Below, one piece after another: positions 1-6,773 of a DNA stretch of 24,758 nt. The stretch is from Candidatus Heimdallarchaeota archaeon (GTDB taxonomy: Archaea > Asgardarchaeota > Heimdallarchaeia > Heimdallarchaeales > Kariarchaeaceae). Made by a program: the position numbers and the translations under genes. The notes beneath the pieces were generated by a model that was not told where the DNA came from, did no database searches, and saw only the letters and a program-made list of their open reading frames with translations. The stretch is from NCBI GenBank assembly GCA_015522385.1, contig WAMJ01000094.1, positions 1 to 24,758 on the forward strand. The letters run 5' to 3'. Position 1 is the first letter of the stretch, and every line of letters starts with the position of its first letter.

Positions 1-305
1 AGCTTCCACTGAGGACAAAGAATCGACCAGCGTGCTATTGCAAGAATGTTCTTGAACAGACAATAATCGATGAACTCTTAATCAAGAAATGCTGTGACAG
101 TCTGATTGATATTCAGAATTTCACAGAGGCAAACACTGGTAAGAGCTGTAAGATCACAAACCCAACTGGACGATGCTGTGGTAAACAGATTAAGGAAATC
201 ATTGACTGGGCAAAGGAGCATAGGGAGGATATTGACACCCCACTTCTCGAAGAAGCAGAAGCGTGCTGTGCCAAGATTGAGGAAAACGTCGAAGACTTCG
301 ACTGA
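1..305 (+). CDS. BFD-like [2Fe-2S]-binding protein, 5' truncated
   Basis: The window opens inside this gene: the frame is open from base 3 (bases 1-2 finish the previous codon) to the TGA at 303-305, and no start codon precedes the conserved part. The 100 visible residues begin with a CYC pair (residues 11 and 13), then a helix-rich stretch, then TGKSC (C49) and NPTGRCC (C58/C59). This spacing matches the BFD-like [2Fe-2S] domain, in particular the subtype with a C-x4-NP-x-GRCC ending found as stand-alone proteins and at the N-terminus of archaeal CopZ-type proteins. Extra cysteine pairs occur at residues 30-31 and in EACCAK near the C-terminus. Members bind one [2Fe-2S] cluster and act in electron transfer or metal delivery; the partner is unknown here. 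Whether more domains lie upstream cannot be seen. Confidence 0.8.
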   Translation, partial: LPLRTKNRPACYCKNVLEQTIIDELLIKKCCDSLIDIQNFTEANTGKSCKITNPTGRCCGKQIKEIIDWAKEHREDIDTPLLEEAEACCAKIEENVEDFD

Positions 306-410
306 GTAGTACTAGTTAACTTTATTTCTATTTGATATATCTCTCAACATCAATATGTGCTTTTTTCTTACATCTACTGTGTGCAGAAATACGGCTAGAA
401 CTAGAAAACC

Positions 411-419
411 TTAAATTTA
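411..419 (+). promoter_or_regulatory. TATA-like box for the surface protein at 439
   Basis: The box TTAAATTTA is preceded by the purine-rich AGAAAACC, which resembles a BRE. Its centre lies about 24 nt before the GTG at 439 and no SD lies between, so the transcript is probably leaderless. Confidence 0.55.
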
Positions 420-438
420 ATTTGCACTACTTTCTGTT

Positions 439-2040
439 GTGAAAAATGGCTCAATTTTTATTCTAATTGCTGTTTTGATCACCACTTCCTTTTATGGGAA
501 CTGGGTGATTGGTTCTCCAAATCCCGATTTGGTTACAGACACTCCGGTGTACTCACAATTCTTCAACCTTACACGAGCCACTATAACCGACACTTCGACA
601 GGTTACAGTTTCTCTAACGTATCTGTTGGAGTCTACGACTCAAATGATGTCCTGAGGTTGACGGGTAATGGGCAGGTCATGTACAATCTCACTGAATATG
701 GGAGTGAAGTGACTGTCCCTAAAGGCTCATTCCTTACTTTCACTATGATTGATTTCGGTGATGAATCAGATGGAACTTACGCAGGTATGCAATTTGTGAT
801 GAGGGCAGAAGATAACTCGACAAAGGCTGTGTACATTGCAAAACACTATACTGGAACATATAGTAACACCTCTTCGTCAATCCTGAAATTTGCCTCCCCA
901 TCTATTAGCTATGGGATGTACTGGGAGAGATGGGGAATAAGCACAGATCTCATGTACGATTTCTTCGGAGTCAATACACTTACAATGAAGCTCTTCAGGG
1001 TGATACACGCTTCATCAATAAGTTTCAATGGTGACAGAAAGGTCTACTACCAGCAGCCTATGTTTACCTCTTCTCTCCAACGTGACGAGGATGCTGAAGG
1101 TGGTTACTACGGGAAATCTCTTCGGAATAATTTTCAGTTCATGTCATTCAAGAATCCTCAGGCAATTTTCGACCCCGCTGAGTCAATCAACAAGTCTATT
1201 GTATCTGAGTCATCTAATGATAGGGTTTTCTCCCTGATCAAGTATAATCAAGAGGTCAACGAGTCTATGTCATACGTAAAGTTGGGAGGTAACGGTGTGC
1301 TTCGATATAACTTGACAGAGCTTGGTGTGACCAGATCTTTCTCTTCTGGATCAAACGAGTCACTTGTCTTCAGGTGGTACGATTTTGGAGGGCAGTATGA
1401 AGCAGCGTATATCGGCGTTGTGGTTGTGTTTAAGGATGCGGACGGATCGAGCTATGATATGGTCATGGTGAAGAGATATACAGGATATTTTGAAAATTCG
1501 TCCAATAGTATGTACCTCTTCAACGACCACGATATTCAAGTCGATCTGATGATGGAGTATTATGGTGTTCCAGTCGATTCAGTCCTTGAATATTTTGGGG
1601 TGTCAGGTCTTACTCTTGACTCTATCCAGTTCATACAAGATGACCAATATTATTACTATGGCAATAAGAAGGTCGCTTACTTTTCACCACTTGTTGTTGA
1701 GAATCTGACGAGAGGTGAAGGTGGTTACGGACCATACCTCGAAGCTAGGGATTACTCGTACACGGACAATGGTGAGAAAATAATTCTCCAACCCATTACT
1801 GAAACAGTTACCGATACAGTCACAGATACCGAGACCGTAACTGAGACAACAACCGTGGTATCGATCAACGAGTCGGTTATAACGGAATACGTGAACATCA
1901 CTGATATCTCTAATATTACGGTAAACTCCTCTGCTATTCCTACGTCCCCTCTCCCTGTTAGTTACTACCCTGTACTAGTTGCTGTGGTCTTCACTTCTGT
2001 TGCAGTAGGGGTCAGGAGAAGGGTAAAACTCTCTGTGTAA
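439..2040 (+). CDS. anchored surface glycoprotein with a duplicated beta-rich domain
   Basis: I do not recognise a named family. The 533-residue protein starts at GTG (chosen because the TATA box at 411-419 sits at leaderless spacing) with a signal peptide (hydrophobic residues about 5-24). Two copies of a roughly 175-residue domain follow (about 64-237 and 262-441). Both contain GNG-V-YNLTE-G, a DFG motif, YTG followed by N-S-S, an E/D-FGV-x-LT segment and a K-V-Y/A-Y strand. Residues 454-500 are a Thr/Glu/Val linker of alternating ETVTDT units, then a proline-rich turn, a C-terminal membrane helix (about 507-525) and the basic tail VRRRVK. NxS/T sequons are abundant. This is the layout of an archaeal S-layer or surface protein held by a C-terminal helix. 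A binding or enzymatic role cannot be read from the sequence. Confidence 0.8.
   Translation: MKNGSIFILIAVLITTSFYGNWVIGSPNPDLVTDTPVYSQFFNLTRATITDTSTGYSFSNVSVGVYDSNDVLRLTGNGQVMYNLTEYGSEVTVPKGSFLTFTMIDFGDESDGTYAGMQFVMRAEDNSTKAVYIAKHYTGTYSNTSSSILKFASPSISYGMYWERWGISTDLMYDFFGVNTLTMKLFRVIHASSISFNGDRKVYYQQPMFTSSLQRDEDAEGGYYGKSLRNNFQFMSFKNPQAIFDPAESINKSIVSESSNDRVFSLIKYNQEVNESMSYVKLGGNGVLRYNLTELGVTRSFSSGSNESLVFRWYDFGGQYEAAYIGVVVVFKDADGSSYDMVMVKRYTGYFENSSNSMYLFNDHDIQVDLMMEYYGVPVDSVLEYFGVSGLTLDSIQFIQDDQYYYYGNKKVAYFSPLVVENLTRGEGGYGPYLEARDYSYTDNGEKIILQPITETVTDTVTDTETVTETTTVVSINESVITEYVNITDISNITVNSSAIPTSPLPVSYYPVLVAVVFTSVAVGVRRRVKLSV
628..1149 (+). repeat. first copy of the duplicated domain (protein level)
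   Basis: This segment encodes residues 64-237 of the surface protein. It aligns by eye with 1222-1761: GNGQVMYNLTEYG against GNGVLRYNLTELG, DFGDES against DFGGQY, KHYTGTYSNTSSS against KRYTGYFENSSNS, and GDRKVYYQQP against GNKKVAYFSP. The DNA has diverged, so the duplication is old. Confidence 0.75.
1222..1761 (+). repeat. second copy of the duplicated domain (protein level)
   Basis: This segment encodes residues 262-441. It carries the same order of motifs as the copy at 628-1149 and ends in a comparable Gly/Tyr-rich segment (GEGGYGPYLEAR against EGGYYGKSLR). Confidence 0.75.
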
Positions 2041-2057
2041 TATTTATTGTAGAGAAA

Positions 2058-2066
2058 TTATAAATA
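2058..2066 (+). promoter_or_regulatory. TATA box for the DUF1059-like gene
   Basis: A near-consensus TTATAAATA box is centred 27 nt before the ATG at 2089, with no SD between: leaderless spacing. Confidence 0.65.
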
Positions 2067-2088
2067 GAACCGCGATAAGTATCATTCC

Positions 2089-2289
2089 ATGAAGACTACA
2101 GATCTAATCCGTCAACTAAAATGCATTCATTTCGACAAGACGCTGAATGAGAAGTGCCGACATAGTGTCATGGGAAATGACCACAAACTTCTAGTTCAGC
2201 AAATGATCGAACACGCCAACGAAGCACATCCTGGACTTGAAGTAGATCCTAAAAAACTCGAGAGTTTGATTGAACCTGTAGAGGATTAA
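2089..2289 (+). CDS. small DUF1059-like Cys/His protein
   Basis: This 66-residue protein has C12, C23, the segment H25-S-V-M-G-N-D-H, then a helix ending HANEAHPGL. The layout (two cysteines followed by an amphipathic helix and an H-A-x-x-x-H end) resembles DUF1059 small proteins, which are common in archaea and have no established function. The match is by eye and divergent. The clustered Cys and His could bind a metal, which is inference. The start is fixed by a strong TATA box at leaderless spacing. The gene ends tail to tail with the next one, the two stop codons overlapping in the palindrome TTAA at 2286-2289. Confidence 0.65.
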   Translation: MKTTDLIRQLKCIHFDKTLNEKCRHSVMGNDHKLLVQQMIEHANEAHPGLEVDPKKLESLIEPVED

Positions 2290-2609
2290 AGACTACGGAT
2301 TGACTTGATCAGGAGCTCCAGTAATTCTTTCTCATCCTTCGAGATCTTATCATCCATCAGGGCTTGTTTTTCACTTTCTCTCAATATCTTATTCTGCAGT
2401 TGTAGCATTCTCGTGTGTTCTGAAACTGTGACTAGGTTGTCTTCAAGAGCCTTATCTGCGTACTGTTTGAACTCCTCTATCCCTAACCGGATATTTTCGA
2501 GAATTTCTTCCTCTTCGGTAGTTATCTTACCGTCTATATTTGCCTGCTCTAGGAGTTTCTTGTACAGCTCTTCCAATTTTTCCACTTTCTCTTTGATTCT
2601 CTCTGGCAT
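2286..2609 (-). CDS. small helical protein with a duplicated acidic motif
   Basis: This 107-residue, strongly charged, all-helical protein has a heptad-like N-terminus (KEKVEKLEELYKKLLEQ). A motif occurs twice: ANIDGKITTEEEEILENI (about 23-40) and ALMDDKISKDEKELLELL (about 83-100). The hydrophobic-x-D-x-K-I-x-x-x-E-x-E-I/L-L pattern resembles the acidic helix-turn motif of TerB-like domains, but the protein is short and no assignment is claimed. It is soluble, with no signal peptide or membrane segment. Its own TATA-like box lies 26 nt upstream. A forward-strand reading frame covers nearly the same bases but lacks a promoter or recognisable protein features and is treated as a shadow. Confidence 0.7.
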   Translation of the reverse strand: MPERIKEKVEKLEELYKKLLEQANIDGKITTEEEEILENIRLGIEEFKQYADKALEDNLVTVSEHTRMLQLQNKILRESEKQALMDDKISKDEKELLELLIKSIRSL

Positions 2610-2630
2610 ACTAGCGAATTGTCGAATCCG

Positions 2631-2639
2631 TAATTAAAC
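2631..2639 (-). promoter_or_regulatory. TATA-like box for the helical protein
   Basis: Read on the minus strand the box is GTTTAATTA, centred about 26 nt before the ATG at 2609, with no SD: leaderless spacing. Confidence 0.5.
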
Positions 2640-2663
2640 GTTTTGTGACCTCTGTAAAAATAT

Positions 2664-4286
2664 CTAGTATCCTGACTTGTTGCAAGCTGAACAGATCCAG
2701 TCTGCAGTTTGAGCATCATACCTGAATACCTCAAAGTATCCCGAGTCCATCAGTTGATGTATTAACTTGTCCTGCTCTTCGCTGGTCAGAAACGGATGTG
2801 AAATGAACTCCAAGAATTCGATATCGTTCACATCTTTGTAAGAGTTGTAAATCTCCCGAATAGCTTCACCTACGTCACCAACAGACTGGGGGATAAGTAG
2901 AGACCTTCCGAGTTTTAGAGCTGAGAAGGCAAGTCTTAACCATCTATGCCATTCCTTACTGACTACGACAAATGCATCACTCTCAGGATATAAACAACCT
3001 TCCTCTTCCCTGTCGCAAACGAAGTGAAGATTAAGTCTTTTACGAATCACACCCTCTGCCGAGAAGATTCTGGGTGTGGGTAACCTTTTGGTTATGTCTG
3101 CCATGAACTCTTTCAGGATGAATATGTTTTCATCTATGTAATCCACAAGAGACTGAATGGATTCTACGTTCTTAGAAATCATCTGATTCTGTTTCTCGAT
3201 TCTTCTCGTAATAGTTCTTAAATCTCTACTTTCAAAGTTATCAATAATTAATCTAGCTTGATCCCGTACTTTTTCCTGTGGACTATTCTCATATCTTCGG
3301 ATCGATTCAACATGTGGTGCAAGAGATTCTCTCTTCTTTTCTCCAATGCCTCGTATTGCTTCGAGAATAGCAAGTACATCGTTCGATTTTTTCATGAAAT
3401 CAATGAGAATATTCAGGATCTTGTCGGTTTGAACCCGACTCCCCATCAATCCAAGTACGTTCGAGGTTTGATAAATGAGGTCTCTATTCTTAACAGACGC
3501 TTCGACAATTGGATCAATGTAGGGCTCAAGTTCCATCGGATAATCCTTGGCGATGTGTTCTAACACGCTCAAAACAGTCGGCGCATTCGCTGGGACATTA
3601 AGCTCCAGAACTAATTTTGGGATGTGATTTACAAGGGAGGCTGGGTGATCCTTTGCTATTTTATTTAGCAGAATGAGAGAGAGGGATGACATATTGGGGT
3701 CAGTTTTTAGGATTTTAACAAAGGAACTTACCCTTCCCCTAAACTCATGAGGGCTAGAGGTATAGAGGTTGATTGCTGGAGCTAATAGGGATATGTTACC
3801 CTCATCTATCGCATCTAATATCTTTGGTACATGATCTCCTAACACTTCGGGCTGTATCTGGGATGCTGATAGTATTGGTGTAGTTGCCATGTCTCTAAGT
3901 GAGCCTTCATTCTTTCCAAGCTCAAGTAAAGTAGGTATCCAGCCATGAAGCGCACTCAGATCTATCTGGAGGTGCGAGATCGTGAACTGCATAAGATTTA
4001 TCACAGGTAGCTGATGAGGACTAATATCGGATAAATCCCTTCTCGTGAAGTGTAATAGTGCTTCTCTTACGAGTATATGTAGTGGTCTGTATTCCTGTGT
4101 AAATGCAGAGAAGTACCTTGCAATAGCCTCTGAAATCTGAAGGGTTGTCTCTTCATCCTCACTGATTGGTAAAATTTCAAGTAGATATGGTACTCTCTCC
4201 CCGAATTCTGTATTTTCGCAGACAGAGAGCATCCTCTCTTCACTCTCTCGTCTCAATGTCTCGTCTGGAGACAACAGATTGTCCAT
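2664..4286 (-). CDS. HEAT/ARM-like repeat protein with a distinct C-terminal domain
   Basis: The 540-residue protein has no signal peptide or membrane segment. Residues about 1-350 are a run of paired helices with recurrent P-x-x-L-x-L and I-A-x-D-x-P segments (for example HIPKLVLELN, VLEHIAKDYP, YIDPIVEASV), as in HEAT or ARM solenoids. A coiled-coil-like segment follows (about 355-400). The last ~140 residues form a different module: LNLHFVCDREEEGC, a W-x-x-W-L-R-x-A-F-S-A-L-K-x-G segment, AIREIY, a helical block with PFLTSEEQDKL, and the end DWICSACNKSGY with one C-x2-C. This tail faintly recalls a C-terminal module of some Roco/STAND signalling proteins; that is recollection, not a search result. 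A scaffold role is the likely reading of the solenoid; partners are unknown. An oligo-T run (2656-2660, seen as A on the plus strand) follows the stop. Confidence 0.75.
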   Translation of the reverse strand: MDNLLSPDETLRRESEERMLSVCENTEFGERVPYLLEILPISEDEETTLQISEAIARYFSAFTQEYRPLHILVREALLHFTRRDLSDISPHQLPVINLMQFTISHLQIDLSALHGWIPTLLELGKNEGSLRDMATTPILSASQIQPEVLGDHVPKILDAIDEGNISLLAPAINLYTSSPHEFRGRVSSFVKILKTDPNMSSLSLILLNKIAKDHPASLVNHIPKLVLELNVPANAPTVLSVLEHIAKDYPMELEPYIDPIVEASVKNRDLIYQTSNVLGLMGSRVQTDKILNILIDFMKKSNDVLAILEAIRGIGEKKRESLAPHVESIRRYENSPQEKVRDQARLIIDNFESRDLRTITRRIEKQNQMISKNVESIQSLVDYIDENIFILKEFMADITKRLPTPRIFSAEGVIRKRLNLHFVCDREEEGCLYPESDAFVVVSKEWHRWLRLAFSALKLGRSLLIPQSVGDVGEAIREIYNSYKDVNDIEFLEFISHPFLTSEEQDKLIHQLMDSGYFEVFRYDAQTADWICSACNKSGY

Positions 4287-4310
4287 ATTCCCGAGGCGAT
4301 TAATGACAAT

Positions 4311-4320
4311 AAGATTTTAT
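4311..4320 (-). promoter_or_regulatory. TATA-like box for the HEAT-repeat gene
   Basis: The minus strand reads ATAAAATCTT, centred about 30 nt before the ATG at 4286. No SD is present. The box lies in the 52-bp gap after the glycosyltransferase stop, so the two minus-strand genes need not share a transcript. Confidence 0.5.
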
Positions 4321-4338
4321 CCACTCGTGCAGAAAATT

Positions 4339-5325
4339 TTACATAACTTCTCTGTAGACCTCTACCACTCTCTTCGCAATTTGGTGTATGTCTAGTTTTT
4401 TCACAAGGGAGTAACTTGCATGTCGATACTTCCTGTTTTCAGCTAAGATCTCATCTACCAAATATCCTATATTCTCGGTTATGCTGAATTTCAAACAGTG
4501 CTTTCCATCTTCGAGCCACGAGAAAGCTGGTATATCTCTTGCCACAATAGGTAGACCTGATGCTGCTGCTTCGAGCAATGGGATACCTTCGGTCTCGACG
4601 TGGGAGAAGGAAAGGTACATATCCGAACCTTGGTAATAATCTAGAATATCTTCTACATATCCAAGGAGCATAAAATTAGGTGGAATTCTGCCCATTTTCC
4701 TCCTCAGGAAAATGAACGGATATATGGGATGGGACTTCCCTATCCACACGAAAGTAATCTCAGGATGTTCTCGAGCAAGCTTCACTGCATCTACTATCCC
4801 TTTTCTTGGAAACAAACTCGCTACGGTGAGCGTGATAGTGTTGTCCTCAGGGATATCATGGCGGTCACAAATCACCTTCCTCGCTCTCCTTCTCTCCTCA
4901 TCTGTTGCAAAGGGAAAAGTAGCAAGAGGTACTCCATTACTAATCACTCTTGTGGGGCGGTCAATTCCAAGACCCTTGATTTCATTTTCTGCGAATTCAC
5001 TGACAGGGATGATGTATCTCGATGCTGAGTATACTCTTTTCATCAGCATAACTAAGAGTGGCTCAAACAGAGGTAGTGCGATCACCCCTCCTTCAAGATC
5101 TGCTCTGACTGAATGACCATGAGATACTATCGGTGTTCCCTCGAACCTCTTTAATGGCATGAGGGTAAAGGCATTATGCACATGAACAATATCAAATTTT
5201 CCTCTCTGTGCATTGAAGACAACCTCATGACCCATTTCTCGAAGAGCACACGCCAGCCTCATGGGCGATACCTGTACTCCTCCTCTAAATCTCTTAGGGC
5301 TAAGTGAGATGAAATTGATCCGCAC
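4339..5325 (-). CDS. GT-B family 4-type glycosyltransferase
   Basis: This 328-residue cytoplasmic or membrane-associated enzyme should transfer a sugar from an activated donor to a glycan or lipid acceptor. The N-terminal Rossmann-like half includes GGVQVSPMRLACALREMGHEV and DIVHVHNAF (about 15-52). The C-terminal half has LTVASLFPRKGI (about 166-177), then HVETEGIPLLEAAASGLPIVA with the E-x7-E pair (E244 and E252) that binds the donor nucleotide-sugar in GT4 enzymes. It is slightly shorter than the usual 350-400 residues. The start is GTG at 5325; no ATG fits before the conserved N-terminal strand. It is divergent from a second GT4 enzyme at 5388 across 62 bp and near genes for sequon-rich surface proteins, which suggests envelope glycan synthesis. 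The specific sugar cannot be told. Confidence 0.87.
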   Translation of the reverse strand: MRINFISLSPKRFRGGVQVSPMRLACALREMGHEVVFNAQRGKFDIVHVHNAFTLMPLKRFEGTPIVSHGHSVRADLEGGVIALPLFEPLLVMLMKRVYSASRYIIPVSEFAENEIKGLGIDRPTRVISNGVPLATFPFATDEERRRARKVICDRHDIPEDNTITLTVASLFPRKGIVDAVKLAREHPEITFVWIGKSHPIYPFIFLRRKMGRIPPNFMLLGYVEDILDYYQGSDMYLSFSHVETEGIPLLEAAASGLPIVARDIPAFSWLEDGKHCLKFSITENIGYLVDEILAENRKYRHASYSLVKKLDIHQIAKRVVEVYREVM

Positions 5326-5387
5326 TGACCGAAATAACCACTGACCAATGAAAAGGGTTATTGAAATATACTCAATAACTGTCTCAG
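5326..5387. promoter_or_regulatory. divergent promoter region between two glycosyltransferase genes
   Basis: The 62-bp gap separates GTG 5325 (minus) from ATG 5388 (plus). For the plus gene, AAATATA at 5364-5370 sits about 21 nt before the ATG. For the minus gene a TATTTCAATAAC-like stretch (about 5355-5368) lies 30-43 nt upstream of the GTG. The boxes overlap, so the two genes may compete or be expressed together. Confidence 0.4.
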
Positions 5388-6515
5388 ATGCGGGTTCTAA
5401 TCATATCAGATACCTTCTGTCCAGCCAAGGATGGTGTGGTTAGATTCATTACTGAGCTGTCAGAGGCTTTGTATGAGGTGCATGAGGTTACATTGATGGT
5501 TCCCCGTTTTCCCGAAAGGTACTATCCCCCTTGTGACGACTCAAAATTCACTTTCAAAATTGTTCGTATCCCAGTTATACCCGTTCAACTCCACTCCTAC
5601 TTCTGGACAATCCCTACCATGTCTGTATTCAGGGAAATCTACAAAGCAGATGTGGTCATCTTCAACTCATTTGCACCTCTTGGATTCTACAGCATTATCA
5701 TTGCCAGCATCCTTAGGAAACGGAAGATACTCTTCGTTCATCACAATGAGATGGAACTTCTCCACCATGCATTTGACATCCCTAAGTTCCTCAAGACAAA
5801 CCTTGGGCACATGGCAGTAATGGTTCACAAGCAAATGGATCACTTTGTCTACGCAACCAACAAATTCAAGGTTAAGGTACGAAAACTCGCGGGTGACCAT
5901 GTTGGCATGAGCAAGGTCCCCTTCGTCGTCGAGCCCAGATCTGCCCTTCCCGATCATGTAGCGTATCTAAGGGAAAAGTTTGACATCCCCGAGGGCAAGA
6001 AAGTAGTACTGTACCTCGGAAGATTCTCGGGTGAGAAAAATGTAGAAATCATCACGGAGGTCATGTGTAAATTGTCCAAGCGTGAGGATGTAGTCACTCT
6101 TATGGGTGGTAATGGGTATCTCCTCGACGAGATGAAGCTTAGGGCAACGTCACATAACTGCAGTGTTCGCTTTCTAGGCATGGTACCTGAGGAATACCTC
6201 TGGGATCTCTATTCAATATCGGATGTACTTCTAACTCCAACACCTCACGAAGTTCTTTCATTTACCGTTATCGAGGGACTGGCGATGGGTGTTATCCCGG
6301 TTGTAAATGGACGATATCATGAGGAAATCGTGAATGAACGGAATGCTGTGCTCATCAATAATGTGACTGATGTTGCCGAGATTTATACCAAGACATCTGA
6401 GATTCTGGATAATCCAGATAATCTAGAAAGAATGCGTCAGAGTGTGGTATTAGATCTACCAAGTAGAGAACGCTTCAAGGAAATCTGGTTGTGTGTACTA
6501 AATTCAATTATTTGA
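5388..6515 (+). CDS. GT-B family 4-type glycosyltransferase
   Basis: This 375-residue enzyme is typical of GT4 in length. The N-terminus MRVLIISDTFCPAKDGVVRF (1-20) is the usual first strand and glycine/valine loop that starts the acceptor domain. It is followed by a helix (ITELSEALYE) and ADVVIFNSFAPLGF (about 87-100). The donor domain starts at VVLYLGRFSGEKN (about 206-218) and includes TLMGGNGYLLDEM, RFLGMVPEEYLWDLYSISDVLLTP (split about 261-284), and E288-x7-E296 in HEVLSFTVIEGLAMG. The sequence around the first domain (VHHNEMELLHHAF) is distinctive but does not tell me the acceptor. The family includes mannosyl- and glycosyl-lipid transferases. It is divergent from the GT4 gene at 5325 and is followed by surface-protein genes; a role in envelope glycan or glycolipid synthesis is inference. 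Confidence 0.87.
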   Translation: MRVLIISDTFCPAKDGVVRFITELSEALYEVHEVTLMVPRFPERYYPPCDDSKFTFKIVRIPVIPVQLHSYFWTIPTMSVFREIYKADVVIFNSFAPLGFYSIIIASILRKRKILFVHHNEMELLHHAFDIPKFLKTNLGHMAVMVHKQMDHFVYATNKFKVKVRKLAGDHVGMSKVPFVVEPRSALPDHVAYLREKFDIPEGKKVVLYLGRFSGEKNVEIITEVMCKLSKREDVVTLMGGNGYLLDEMKLRATSHNCSVRFLGMVPEEYLWDLYSISDVLLTPTPHEVLSFTVIEGLAMGVIPVVNGRYHEEIVNERNAVLINNVTDVAEIYTKTSEILDNPDNLERMRQSVVLDLPSRERFKEIWLCVLNSII

Positions 6516-6773
6516 AATAAAATTAAACGATTAATGAAAAATGATGTGAAATGTGTGATGAAGTTTGCTGTGGTGGAATCTTCTTCCGCAATGTCTGTTG
6601 TTCTTGTATTGATATAATCCAGTGGACTAATTGACTCGGAGGATGTAGTGAAAAATCATTGTAAGATTACGGTAACCAACTCAATGCTGTAGGTTCTATT
6701 ATTCAACATTTTGGTTATCCTAGAATGTTTATTATTATCTACTTTTTTAAATGACTGGCACAAAAATTAATCA
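6516..6773. other. 258-bp intergenic region
   Basis: The region is A/T-rich. It holds the promoter of the surface-protein gene at 6774 near its 3' end, and tiny reading frames (27 codons at 6534-6617) without features of a real gene. I see no hairpin terminator, tRNA or repeat. Confidence 0.5.
6743..6752 (+). promoter_or_regulatory. TATA-like box for the surface-protein operon
   Basis: The box TTTTTTAAAT is centred about 26 nt before the ATG at 6774, with no SD between. It probably drives both 6774-8633 and 8634-12401. Confidence 0.55.

Noticed and set aside
106..309. 67-codon ATG frame near the left edge
   Set aside because: It is in another frame of the BFD-like gene, whose own frame carries a clear cysteine pattern; the ATG frame gives only a basic, featureless peptide.
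2305..2637. 110-codon plus-strand frame, Ser/Phe-rich
   Set aside because: It mirrors the charged helical protein on the minus strand, which has its own promoter and an internal duplication; the plus frame has neither.
6534..6617. 27-codon frame with an A/T-rich box upstream
   Set aside because: Very short and no membrane segment or motif of note; the box is poorly spaced. Without conservation data it cannot be supported.
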